The translations under genes and the position numbers were made by a program. The notes beneath the pieces are model-generated. The model worked only from the letters and a program-made list of their open reading frames with translations, searched no databases and had not been told where the DNA came from. Positions 35,191 through 44,687 of a stretch of DNA of 64,000 bases are shown here, piece after piece (position 1 is the first letter of the stretch; each line of letters opens with the position of its first letter). Source of the stretch: Centrapalus pauciflorus (Eukaryota > Streptophyta > Magnoliopsida > Asterales > Asteraceae); contig JAANYP010000162.1 of the NCBI GenBank assembly GCA_020465985.1, positions 232,293-296,292 on the forward strand, given 5' to 3'.

Positions 35191-35441
35191 ATGGCATCTC
35201 CAGTGCAGTCTCAGAATTCCAATTCATCTGACTCCCATTCATCATCCAATCATACTCTTGTTTCCACACCTGTTCGTTCTACTTCAGTTGCCCGTCCCTC
35301 ACAATCAAATATTATCCCAGATAACCAATTAGTTAAACCGAAACATTGCCTACCTTTTAGAGATAATAACCATCGCCTGGATACCAAGGTTATTAAAGTT
35401 AGTCATCCTATCATCGTTGACATTCTCAAAGGCCATCCGTT
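35191..35441 (+). pseudogene. ORF3 of Copia-B, N-terminal fragment cut by the hAT
   Basis: Begins MASPVQSQNSNSSDSHSSSN, a Ser/Asn-rich start, then LPFRDNNHRLDTKV and SHPIIVDILKGHP. The last part lines up with LAFDILTRHPIYYAL in Copia-C ORF3, that is, just before the conserved YLQQFW segment. The reading frame is then replaced by the hAT terminus at 35442, so the conserved domain is split. The remainder should resume after the hAT, beyond the window. Confidence 0.75.
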
Positions 35442-35640
35442 TAGGGGTGTTCAGTTTTCGAATTGGATTCGAAAAAACCGAATTCGAACCTAATTCGAAC
35501 TTGATTTGTAATTTTCGAATTCGGTTTTTGGTTTTTGAATCGAATTGGTTTGAAACCGATTTGTTGTTTCAGTTTTCGAATTGAATTTCCAATTATTGTT
35601 TTTAAATCGAATTCGAACCGAAATTCGAATTAGTCATCTC
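35442..35640. repeat. hAT terminal and subterminal repeats
   Basis: After the terminal TAGGGGTGTTCA, the next 200 bp hold about ten TTCGAA / CGAATTCG / ATTCGAAC words on both strands. Subterminal clusters of short motifs are transposase binding sites in known hAT elements such as Ac; the same role is inferred here. Confidence 0.7.
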
Positions 35641-36808
35641 AGATTCACATAACCCTTCCCTTTTACAGTTTTACAAACATATCTTACAATTTTACAATTA
35701 CATATTTACATTCACATTTTAACATCCGGTTAGGTTAACCCATATTCACCATCTCTAACCCTAGCCGCCGCCCATCTTCTCTTCTTCGGCGGCTCTCTTC
35801 CCGGCGACTCCCTCTTCTCCCGGCGACTCTCTCTCTCCCGGCGACTCTCTCTTCTCCCGGCGACTCTCTTCCCCCCGGCAGTCATCCAAAACCCCCGGCG
35901 AGGCTATTGTAAAAAGCAGCCCCAACGCCGACCACTACCACCGCCCACCCACTCAACTCCGACCACCACCGCCGCCCACCCTACTCCGACGCCCACAACA
36001 GTCCCGTTCATCCCAAACCCTGCTCGATTTCATCTATTTTTCGAGGTATGTTTCGATTATCTTCGATTTGTATTAAGTTTTTTCTATTTGTGATTATACC
36101 CGAATTGCACCTCCAAAATAGGCTAGAACCCATCTCACCCAAATTAAGATACACCAGATTCACGAGATCGATGCCAGTCACTCATTGGGCTTTGTTAATG
36201 TAAGAATTTACATACGTACAATTCTATATTTTTTTTGGCCAAAATTGAAATTATATTAATTTAAGATCTAGATTGAAAATACAATTTGTATATGATATGA
36301 TTGGCCTTTCTTTGTCCATGAAATTCAAATATTTAATGATTAAATGACCATTTTCCATAAGAGAATATTCTATATGCATTGGACAGGTTATTGTTGTTAA
36401 GGAAATCAATCTTATTTGAAGAAAGATGCAAAAAAAACTACTGAACATCCTTCTAAAAACTAAATATCCTCCTAAAAGTAATTATATGCAATCTCTTTTT
36501 CTTCTATATGCAAGAATGGTTTTTGTAAATACTTGATCGAATACACCAACATTTATCCAATCTCTTTTTCTTGTGAACCTTACTTGTTTGCATTTATTTA
36601 GCTTGAGTGAGTAATTTAAAATTACCAATAAATCAGCCATAAGAAACATAAACATAAACATAAGATTTTTTTATTGATTATGAATTAGGCTTGTTTGTAT
36701 TTGGCTTAAAGTTTTTTTGTATTTGGCTTGTTTGTATTTGATTGTTGAAAGCTAATTGTTTGTATAATTACAACTTGAGTTTGTAACTTTTGTCAAAGCT
36801 ACTACAAG
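35641..36808 (+). other. hAT 5' leader region
   Basis: Non-coding. A GC-rich C/T stretch (35750-36040) includes a four-unit minisatellite at 35800-35874. A donor-like TTCGAG|GTATGT lies near 36045. The rest is AT-rich up to the transposase ATG at 36809. It probably represents a 5' UTR with an intron of about 0.75 kb, but a clear acceptor could not be fixed. Confidence 0.45.
35800..35874 (+). repeat. Four-unit minisatellite CCCGGCGACTC(T/C)CTC
   Basis: CCCGGCGACTC starts at 35800, 35819, 35837 and 35856, spacing 18-19 bp. GC content is far above the surroundings. It lies in the inferred transposase 5' UTR. Confidence 0.8.
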
Positions 36809-38809
36809 ATGTCTACTCAAGCTGTTGATGGAGAAGCACCATCATCAAATCCAATAGGACATGGAAAACGCAAAGAGTACAATAAAAGATCTGATGCATG
36901 GAATCATTTTACTGAATTTTTTGATGATGATGGTAAGACGAAATGTAGGTGCAATTATTGTGGGAAAGAATATAATTGTTCGTCTAAAGCTTGTGGAACC
37001 TCTACTTTGAAGAAGCATGTGGGCGCGTGTTTATTAAATCCTGCAAACGAACCTGGAAATCAAAGCAAATTGGTTGCTAACAAGTCACCGATTGATTTGG
37101 AAGGTAAGGGTAATCTACCTCCACGGAAATTTGATCAACAGGCTTGTAGGAAGGCAATAGCTGAAACGATAATTGAGGATGAACTGCCTTTTAAGTTTGT
37201 TGAAAATAATGGTTTCAGAAAGTGCATGAAAGTTTGTCAACCTTTCCTTGTAGTTCCATCTAGAAGTACGGTAACTAGGGATTGCTATGAGGTGTATCTT
37301 GATGAAAAGAAAAAACTCAAGGATCACATAAAACATACTTCACTTAGAGTATGTTTAACAACCGATACTTGGACATCAATACAGAGAATCAATTATATGT
37401 GTTTAACTGCTCATTATAATGATTCTGATTGGAACTTGCAAAAAAAGGTGATCAACTTTTGTCCAATTACAAGTCTTAAAGGACAAGAACTTGGAAAAGA
37501 AATAGAGTTGTGTTTACTTGATTGGGGTTTACAAAATGTTTTTACAGTGACCGTTGATAATGCTAGCAGCAATGATACTGCTATTACTTATCTAAAAAAA
37601 ACATGTGTCAAATGGGGAAATCTTTGTGTGTTAAAAGCAAAATGGACTCATCTAAGGTGTATGGCTCATGTGATGAATTTGGTGGTTCAAGATGGAATGA
37701 AGGAACTTGGTCGTGCAGTGGATAGTGTTAGGGAGGCCGTGAGGTACGTAAGACAGTCACCGGATAGATTGAGGAAGTTTATGGAATATGCTAAGTTGGA
37801 AGCGATTGATTGTAGCAAGTCTTTGTGTTTGGATGTTCCAACTCGTTGGAATTCAACGTACTTGATGTTAAATGCTGCATTAATCTATGAGAAGGCGTTT
37901 GATCGGTTGGCACGGGAAGATTACCTTTATTGTAGTGACCTTCTTCATAATGGGTCTGGGCCGCCGTTGCCTGAAGATTGGAATAGCGTAAGGAGATTGG
38001 TGGGCTTTCTTGAGCATTTTTATGAACTCACTCTACGAGTTTCAGGCACGAGGTACATTACTTATAATACGTATATTGATTCTGTTAGTTGTATTCACAG
38101 TGTTTTAAAGGAATGTTATGCAAGTGAAGATGCCGAACTCAAAGAAATGGCAACCCGAATGAAAGAATCCACTGTGATCAACATTCAAGAAGTGTTCCGT
38201 CATCGCCTAACGTGCCTTGTTCATCTACACAAGGTGATATGGGATTGTTTAGCAACAAAAGTAATGCACTGATGGCTGTTAGGGAGAAGCTATTGGCTGA
38301 AGTGAAAAGGAGGAAGGCAGAATCTGGAATTGGGAATGATACAAAATCTGAGTTAGATAGATACTTGACGGAGGAGATAGAGGAAGATAAAGATTATCTC
38401 AATAGTGAAGATTTTACAGTTTTGGATTGGTGGAGAAAAAGAAGTCCTAATTTTCCCATTTTATCACTTGTTGCCCGTGATATTCTTGCTATTCCAATTT
38501 CTACAGTGGCTTCAGAATCTGCTTTTAGTACCGGGGGAAGAGTTCTTGACTCATTTAGGAGTTCGCTAACTCCTAGAATGGTACAAGCTCTAATATGTTG
38601 TCAAGATTGGATTCGGTTGCCTAATGTTCCGATCAATGTTGAGGAACGACTTGAAGATCTTGAAAATTTTGAAGAAGGTAAATATTTTTGTTCCCTGCAA
38701 TGTTGTATAAATTTACATTACTTTGTTACTTACATTGCTTTATTATTTTTCTAATTTAATTGCAGAGATAAAGCAAACAACGAATGATTCAACAATCATA
38801 GATGTTTAG
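36809..38809 (+). pseudogene. hAT transposase (BED zinc finger), internally deleted
   Basis: N-terminus MSTQAVDGEAPSSNPIGHGK. A BED-type finger (CRCNYCGKEYNC, then H-x3-C, near 36945-37030) would bind DNA. The catalytic region has LTTDTWTSIQRINYMC and VDNASSNDTAITYL, the usual places of the first two catalytic aspartates, followed by LRCMAHVMNLVVQDGM and VPTRWNSTYLML. The frame ends at 38272 after MATRMKE; the block that normally follows in this family is missing and the frame changes near 38200-38270, so a deletion is likely. The C-terminal dimerisation domain is well kept (LDWWRKRSPNFPILSLVARD, STVASESAFSTGGRVLD). A small intron (38678-38765) leads to a final exon ending in IIDV and a TAG at 38807-38809. 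Confidence 0.85.
38678..38765 (+). other. 3'-terminal intron of the hAT transposase gene
   Basis: Donor GAAG|GTAAAT and acceptor CTAATTTAATTGCAG|AG with U-rich sequence between; 88 bases. Splicing joins the frame in phase and adds 14 codons before a TAG. Reading through instead runs into a hydrophobic AT-rich tail, which supports the intron. Confidence 0.7.
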
Positions 38810-38929
38810 CGGCAAAGATGATTATCAAGTGTAAGATATTATATTTTCTTATTTGTTGATAATTTCTTGTAGATATTGTGTTATGTTCTTGTTGTGTGAC
38901 TTGTGTCTTTACAATTGACATATTGTTGT

Positions 38930-39273
38930 TGTAATGTGTATTCCCGTTAATATTATCAGCACCTTGATGATTTCTTATCACACACAAGAAGAAACTAACT
39001 CAATAAATGTGAAATGATGAAGAAAGACAATAAGAATGTTTGAGAGAATAATACAAGATGGCGGCTGGAATCTCATTCAAATGTCAACCGTGTCATATTA
39101 AAGAAACCCTAGGAGCCTATTTCTAGGCTCCTTTAATTAAGTCTTACAACTTGGCATCTTTGGCCCCTTGACTATTACAAATAAACAAACTACATGGAAG
39201 TTAAATACAAGACTAAATAGAAAAGACAATAATTATTACAAAACAACTCCTGATCGAAATAAAATATCTAACA
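38930..39273 (-). repeat. 3' LTR of Copia-C
   Basis: Plus-strand start TGTAATGTG, end TCTAACA; matches 52822-53164 almost throughout. The polypurine tract abuts its right side. A perfect 9-bp hairpin lies at 39111-39132. Confidence 0.93.
39111..39132. repeat. Conserved LTR hairpin
   Basis: AGGAGCCTA (39111-39119) pairs with TAGGCTCCT (39124-39132) around a 4-base loop. The other Copia-C LTR keeps a 7-bp version (53003-53022). Copia-C2 has GGAGCTA/TAGCTCC (20524-20540), with substitutions on both arms that keep pairing. Confidence 0.7.
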
Positions 39274-39287
39274 ATCTCCCCCTTTTT
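39274..39287 (-). other. Polypurine tract of Copia-C
   Basis: Minus strand CAAAAAGGGGGAGAT, directly before the LTR start TGTTAGAT and a few bases after the ORF3 stop. Confidence 0.88.
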
Positions 39288-39289
39288 GA

Positions 39290-42200
39290 TCATTTAGGAG
39301 GTCCTGGAACTCTGGCGTGGTCTGTTGATTCTCGGAGTCCAAGGATGACGTCGAAGCGTCTGGTCACTTGTCTCGTATGTAGCCGTTCGTTCAGGAAGTC
39401 TATGCCGCTGAGTGTATCCTGTATCTCCTTTGGTGAGCATCTTTGTTCAGGATCTGGTTGAGCATCATAATCTTGTACTTTCTTTGTAAGAGCAGCTCGA
39501 ACTAGTCTAAGTGTACCATCGGAGTAGCAAGGAAGATCCTCAAAGCGCATATACCTTTTGTAGCCCTTGTAGTTTACAAAAATGACACCCGGATCTCCAG
39601 AAAGTACAACTCTGTAAGCCGGGTGGTGGGCTAGAAGAAAACTGTCCTGTTCCGGTGCTCGTAGGCCCACCTTAACCATAGGACTCTTGATCGCCATCTG
39701 GAAGTCTCTTAGGCACATTATGATCAATCAGCGGTTCATGCTTCGTACTAGGGCACCTACAGCGGTCATGTGCGTTAGACGTTTTCTGATGCGGGTTTTC
39801 AAACTGTTGTGAAGGAACTCAACATCATCCGCACTTATGAAGTCCAGGTTATATTCGAAGATGTCATCTCCCGTCCCATCTTCTCTTTCTACTTGGTAGG
39901 AGGGATAGAAGACTCTGGCTCTTTTGTACATGGTGATTGTTTTGAGCTTCTTAATCTTTGATTTTGACACCTTTGACCTTCTTTCCCGGAGCATCAGTTG
40001 GTAGTATTCTGCCTGTTCAGCTTTGGAGACATTTGTAAGTTCCATAAGTAGACGTCTGCTGAAGGATCCAGGCTTCTTTCTGAATACCATTTTAAATCTT
40101 TCTTCTAGATATGGATTCTGAAACCGCTCCGGGGGAAATTTCTGCAGGAATTCTTTAAGTCCTTGAACGGGGGGTTCTTCGATTTCGTCCTTTTTAGCTT
40201 GAAGAAGCTTTATGATAGTCCCCCGCCGTTCTTGTCGCATTTTTTCCTTCTCTTCCTGAGGCAGTGTTTGAACCTTTCCTTTTGTATAGTGGTCCACCCA
40301 AAATAAATCATCTTGTCTATAAACGCCAGGGCCGTCTGGAGTTTCATCGAAGCAATCGACCCTTTTTGTTTGGGAGGAACCTGGAAGTTGGGTTTGTTGG
40401 ACTGGAGGAGGGCTTGGGGATCTTGGAGGGCTAAGGATTGTATGGGATTCTTTTAGTGACTGGCGAGCTTGGATGGATGAAAGGATTTCTTCTTGATGGG
40501 CTCGTGGTGGTGAATTCAGGAAATCAAAGGAAAAGGATGAGGATTTTTTCGATGGAGACTCAGGTTCAGGCTTGGGAATTAATAAGGGTTTGTTGTCCTC
40601 ATTATCGGAATCTGAATCAGAGACCAAGATGATTTAAACTTTTTCGTGAGGTTTCTCGAATTCTACCATAGCTGTCATCGGATCCAGTGGAGCTGGATCC
40701 TTGACCATGGGCTCGTCTTCTATTAACAGATATTCCTGAGCCTCCTGACTCTTTGCCCCTGACCCCTGAAATTCAGACCCCTCAGCGGTCTCTACTCCCC
40801 CTATACCAAGCATGGGGTCCTCAAACTGAACCTTTCGCCTCTTCTCCCCCTCATGACGATCAGGGTCGTCCTGATCGTCATGTTTCCTTTTTGGTGCCTA
40901 TGCTTGAGTGCGGCACTGGAGGTCTATAACTGCTGACTCTAGGTGATCCATTCTGGAATTGAGCTGTTCCTGGACTTGCAGAATTTAGTGGTTAAGCGCA
41001 TCTATTTTGCCCGACAGCTCCGAGATCTGATGTTGAACTGAATGGGAACCTGGTGGGGGGCCAGTTTCGGAAGCGACACCCTTACCCTTGATTAGTGAAA
41101 GAAGGGCGGTGTGACGTTCCTTGACGGCTTCCCTTTGGGTGTCCAGGTCAGCCCGGGTAATCACGCCGGCAGCACGTAAAGCTGCCGTTAGCATCTCCAG
41201 ATTGATTGGGAGATGGCCGGAAGTGGATGGCGTTGATGGAGCCACTTTCGGTCTTCCTTCCGTCATCTCTGGCTCCTGAATAGGATGCGCAGATCCGGAA
41301 GTTTGTGGAGCTGCCACGAAGGCAGCTCTTGGGGATGCCACGGAGGCATCGTGCTGTGTTTGTGTTTTGGGGGATGAGATCGTGATGGAATGAAGGGCGG
41401 TCACTTGGGGAGGAGTGTGACCTCGTTCAACACCGCCACTCTCCGAATGAGAGGGCGATGGAGTATGTGGTAGAACCCCGTGGAATGAAGTGGTTTCCCT
41501 TTGAGGGGAAACCAAGTGGGTGGTGGGGGTGAGTTCGACCGTTGGACGGACGGTCTTGTAGAGAGGAGTCCGGCTTATAGGGCTTAGTTCTCCCTCAGAT
41601 TGTATCTCCCTCGCTCTCACGACAGAGACGGTTCTTTCGGAATCCGCCGTCTCTGCCGTCTCACCTCCTGCTTCCTCCCTTACAATCACAGTCTCCCCCT
41701 CACCCAAACCATGAGGTTGCTGAACATCCATCCTTACTCCCTCATGCTCACTCTAACTTGGCTCACCTTCGGATTGGTTAGTCTCAGTCGATTCCGACTG
41801 AAACTCATCCGGATAACTCTCCTTTATATATGCCTTTACCCGCTCCATGCCCCTTCACCTCATTAGTAGAGACAGAGGAATTTTCATTACCGGTACTGTC
41901 GGGGCCCCCTTTGGCAGAGTTAACTTCTGAATCGCCACTGTGGGGTAAACGTCTGCCTCCGGACGCTCATGAATATCATCGTCTTGGTCCATTGCGTACT
42001 GTATAATGAGATGTAGGAATCGCTGTAGAGGTATATACTTTCTGCCTTTCTTTGTGCTCCTCTCCACATGGACTCTTCGTAATTCTTCGAATAAGAATGC
42101 AACATAGTCCACATGGCGGTCAAAGGCAAAGCCTGTGAACATGGCTAGTACCTGAGCCAATGCTGAGTCATGACCGGAATGCTTGGCAGTGAAGCATTTG

Positions 42201-42727
42201 TTAAGCACATCAAAGAGTATCCGCTAGTGGGATTGAAGGTTCTTTGTGCGGAAGTCTGATGGTTTAGAAAGAGGACCGTCATAACCCAGAGTTTGAATCT
42301 TAGCTAGGGTTTCAGTGACGGATGGGTTTGGATCGAACAATTCGTGGGTGGGAAGGCAGAATTCATTGGGTAGATGAAGGATGTGGCGGATGGCAGATAT
42401 AGTGACTTTGACTGGAACGCAGTCAACGGTGGATGTGAAGTGAGGTTCGGGGTCGGTCACATATTTTAGCCTGTTCCAGAATTGTTGGAGATATATCTGG
42501 GGAACAGCAATAGCAGTGGATAAGGCATAGTAGATGGGATGGCGAGTGAGGATGTCAAAAGCTAGGGTGTGGGGTTCTTTAGTGAGGATGGAAATATCGA
42601 GTTGCCAGTTATGTGGAATGAACTCGACAAACTCGGCGCTCGGTAGGATGGATTCTTCTGGGAGTTGAGCGTTGTTATTTGGAATGGGAGGATGGGGTAT
42701 GGTGAGAATAACTGGGGGTTCCATCAT
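39290..42727 (-). pseudogene. ORF3 of Copia-C
   Basis: Start MMEPPVILTIPHPPIP at 42727, immediately after the inferred splice acceptor. In-frame TAG at 42224-42226, where Copia-C2 has a tryptophan codon. Frame changes lie near 41850, 40980 and 40650, with a further stop near 39727. N-terminal domain: LAFDILTRHPIYYAL, AVPQIYLQQFWNRL, HILHLP, CFTAKHSGHDSALAQVLAMF. A Pro/Ser/Thr-rich linker and a predicted coiled coil follow (HQISELSGKIDALNH). The C-terminal half has KKSSSFSFDFLN, a KVSKSKIKKLK basic patch, GVIFVNYKGYKRYMRFEDL, DGTLRLVRAALTKK and the tail GLRESTDHARVPGPPK ending at 39290. No signal peptide or membrane anchor. Function unknown; the position is that of env-like genes in some plant retroelements. 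Confidence 0.75.
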
Positions 42728-43788
42728 CTTGCAAAGTGCAACAGAGTTAGAATCATAAGACTTGAGATGATAATTCATTGATGTGAAGTCTAGATGAGTG
42801 TGAAATAGAAACTATCTGATCTGTTTAGCATCGGCTCTTTATTAGTAGAATAAAATTCTACTATCAAAGTCCAAAGTCAATCGTTAAGAGACCGATGTTA
42901 GATAAGACCTTTCACTCAAACACTAATCCTAACTCTAATCAATGATGCACTGAGATGGAAATATTTTTGTGATTTTTTTTTTGAATTTATATAAAAATGC
43001 AGAAATGAAAAAATGAAAAATTAAATTAAAAAAATGCTAAGTGTTGGATTTCGGATGGTCCGAATTCGGATGAACAGTGTTACCGAATTCGGATTAATCC
43101 GAAATCGGATGATGCATGAATGGATAGTGGGGGTCCGAAATCGGATGAGGTGAAAATAGGGACCGAATTCGGATGATGGACCGAAATGCATGGCATGGAA
43201 TGAATGCTGGTCCGAATTCGGATGGAATCATGAAACATGATCCGAATTCGGATGATGACTTAAGTAAATGTATGCAATGATATGGGTAGGTCCTGATTTC
43301 GGATGGTACCCAGAATTCGGATGAGAACCGAATTCGGATGAACAGTAGCAACTTTCTTAGACTAGATTCAAAGTGTTGAAATGTTTTTGCATTACAATGA
43401 TGGTCCGAATTCGGATCAACAGTGGTCATCCGAGTTCGGATGGACTGTGGTCCGAATTAGGATATTGAACTTTGAAAATTGTGAAAATTAGTCTAAGTGG
43501 GCGCATCCGAATTCGGTTCTACCGTGAATATCCGAATTGCATGTGTGCAGTTAATGTGTTCATGCAAAAATTTAAACGTGAACAGTGAGATGTGACGAAA
43601 ATGCATGAAATTAAAGATCCTATACTACAATCACATAATGAACATTTTATCTAACTACAACTAAGTAAAACTAACACATTAAACAACCTAAAAATAATAA
43701 AAACCGAGAAGAAAAAACTAAGTAAAAATGAAAATCAAACTCATAATATAGGAAGGTAAAAGCTGAAATAAAGTTTAAATGATGTTAC
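42728..43788 (-). other. Candidate 5'-UTR intron before ORF3 of Copia-C
   Basis: On the minus strand the donor ATCAAG|GTAACATC starts at 43788. The acceptor CACTTTGCAAG ends at 42728, one base before the ORF3 ATG at 42727. A TTCTAACTC branch-like site lies about 24 bases upstream of the acceptor. The same acceptor is sharper in Copia-C2 (ACCTTTGCAG, near 24098). The palindromic cluster at 43030-43530 lies inside. Confidence 0.45.
43040..43525. repeat. Pre-ORF3 palindromic cluster of Copia-C
   Basis: Over a dozen copies of CCGAATTCGG(ATG) or TCCGAAATCGGATG occur with irregular spacing (15-50 bp). The full form CATCCGAATTCGGATG is a perfect 16-bp palindrome. Several copies carry the suffix GGATGAACAGT. 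The same composite word fills the leader at 51880-52400. Confidence 0.88.
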
Positions 43789-44687
43789 CTTGATGTGTCG
43801 AAGATGAATGATGCAAGAAAAATGAAGAAAAACGAAGATCCAAAAGCTTTGAATGTGTGATAATGGTGGATTGGGCGGCGGTGGTCGACGAGAGAAAGAA
43901 AGGAGGAAGAAGGAAGAAAACTTGAATATGAAGGAATGTGTTTGACCGATTGACTTCAACCCTTTTAAAGGCAGATGGGTCGGGTCGGAGCAAGCAGGAT
44001 CCGCGCCCAATGAGGGTTTGGGCCGCCGGATATGCCCTCTTAACACACACAGACTTAAGTATTGGGCTTAAAGAAAAGAACAAAAACAAGATTTTTAAAA
44101 GAAAATTGTGGCCCAATTTTATTACATCTTTTTGAGATTTTTTTCTATGAAACTTCACAACAAAATATTTTGGTATTTTCTTTGATCTTTTTAAATTAAA
44201 ATAAAATAAAGTAAACTAAAATCTTTTTGGCTTTTTGATAAATTTGAAAGTTAAAATCTTTTTGTGTTTTTCTGATCTATTAAATTAAACTTAAGATTAA
44301 AAAAAAATGACCAACCTAAAATTTAAAATTTAACTACAAAAGAAATAAAGAGAAACACAGTATTATAAAATTTAAAATTCTAACTACACTCCCCCTAAAA
44401 TAAATACCGGTTCTTTTCCTTGCCTTTTTCAGATTTTAAACGTGACAGCCCTTTTTACCTTACAAACACAGACAAACCTGGATATTGTTTGCATCCCACT
44501 CCGCGATGAACAATTCACACAGCAATTTGTCAGGATCATTAATTATTAGAAATATACGCAGATAAGGAAATATTGAGTTTCAATTTTGTGACACAATCCT
44601 TAAATTTAAATAAAAGATATTTTCTAAAATAAAGGAATTTCAATCAAGAAAGATTGAAATAGAATTATTTAAGACAATATCTGATAT
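43526..44687 (-). promoter_or_regulatory. Promoter-like region between pol and ORF3 of Copia-C
   Basis: Non-coding. Going along the minus strand from the pol stop: a polypurine word TAGGGGGAGTG near 44395, an AT-rich stretch, then a TATA-like CTTTAAAAGG at 43961-43970. A C/T-rich leader follows (43930-43789, very like a plant 5' UTR), ending at the donor ATCAAG|GTAACATC. The ORFs here in either strand show no protein features. Confidence 0.45.

Larger units (their letters stand above)
25133..35441 (+). mobile_element. Copia-B, 5' part of a copia (Sirevirus-like) element cut by a hAT
   Basis: Has a 283-bp 5' LTR, tRNA-Met primer site, a leader with a 22-bp tandem array, gag, PR, INT, RT, RNase H, a cluster of polypurine words, a promoter-like region, a second array with 21-bp spacing, and the first 84 codons of ORF3. 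ORF3 stops where the hAT starts (35442). The rest of ORF3 and the 3' LTR are not in the window. The element inserted into Copia-C2: the five bases before its LTR are GTTTG (25128-25132), and Copia-C shows the uninterrupted target sequence at the same RT position (near 46110). Confidence 0.9.
35442..38929 (+). mobile_element. hAT DNA transposon, 5' and coding part
   Basis: Begins TAGGGGTGTTCAG, a typical hAT terminal sequence, immediately after Copia-B ORF3. Subterminal TTCGAA repeats, a promoter-like GC-rich leader, a BED-finger transposase and 3' flank follow. It is interrupted at 38929/38930 by Copia-C; 119 bp of its 3' region reappear at 53165-53283 before Gypsy-D. The matching right terminal repeat is not in the window. 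The 8 bp before the terminus (35434-35441, CATCCGTT) are the predicted target duplication. Confidence 0.78.

Noticed and set aside
36251..36448. Minus-strand ORF in the hAT leader
   Set aside because: AT-rich, no features, and antisense to the inferred transposase leader.
43741..44158. Overlapping minus-strand ORFs between pol and ORF3 of Copia-C
   Set aside because: No protein motifs; the region reads better as promoter and 5' UTR, and the two ORFs overlap in different frames.
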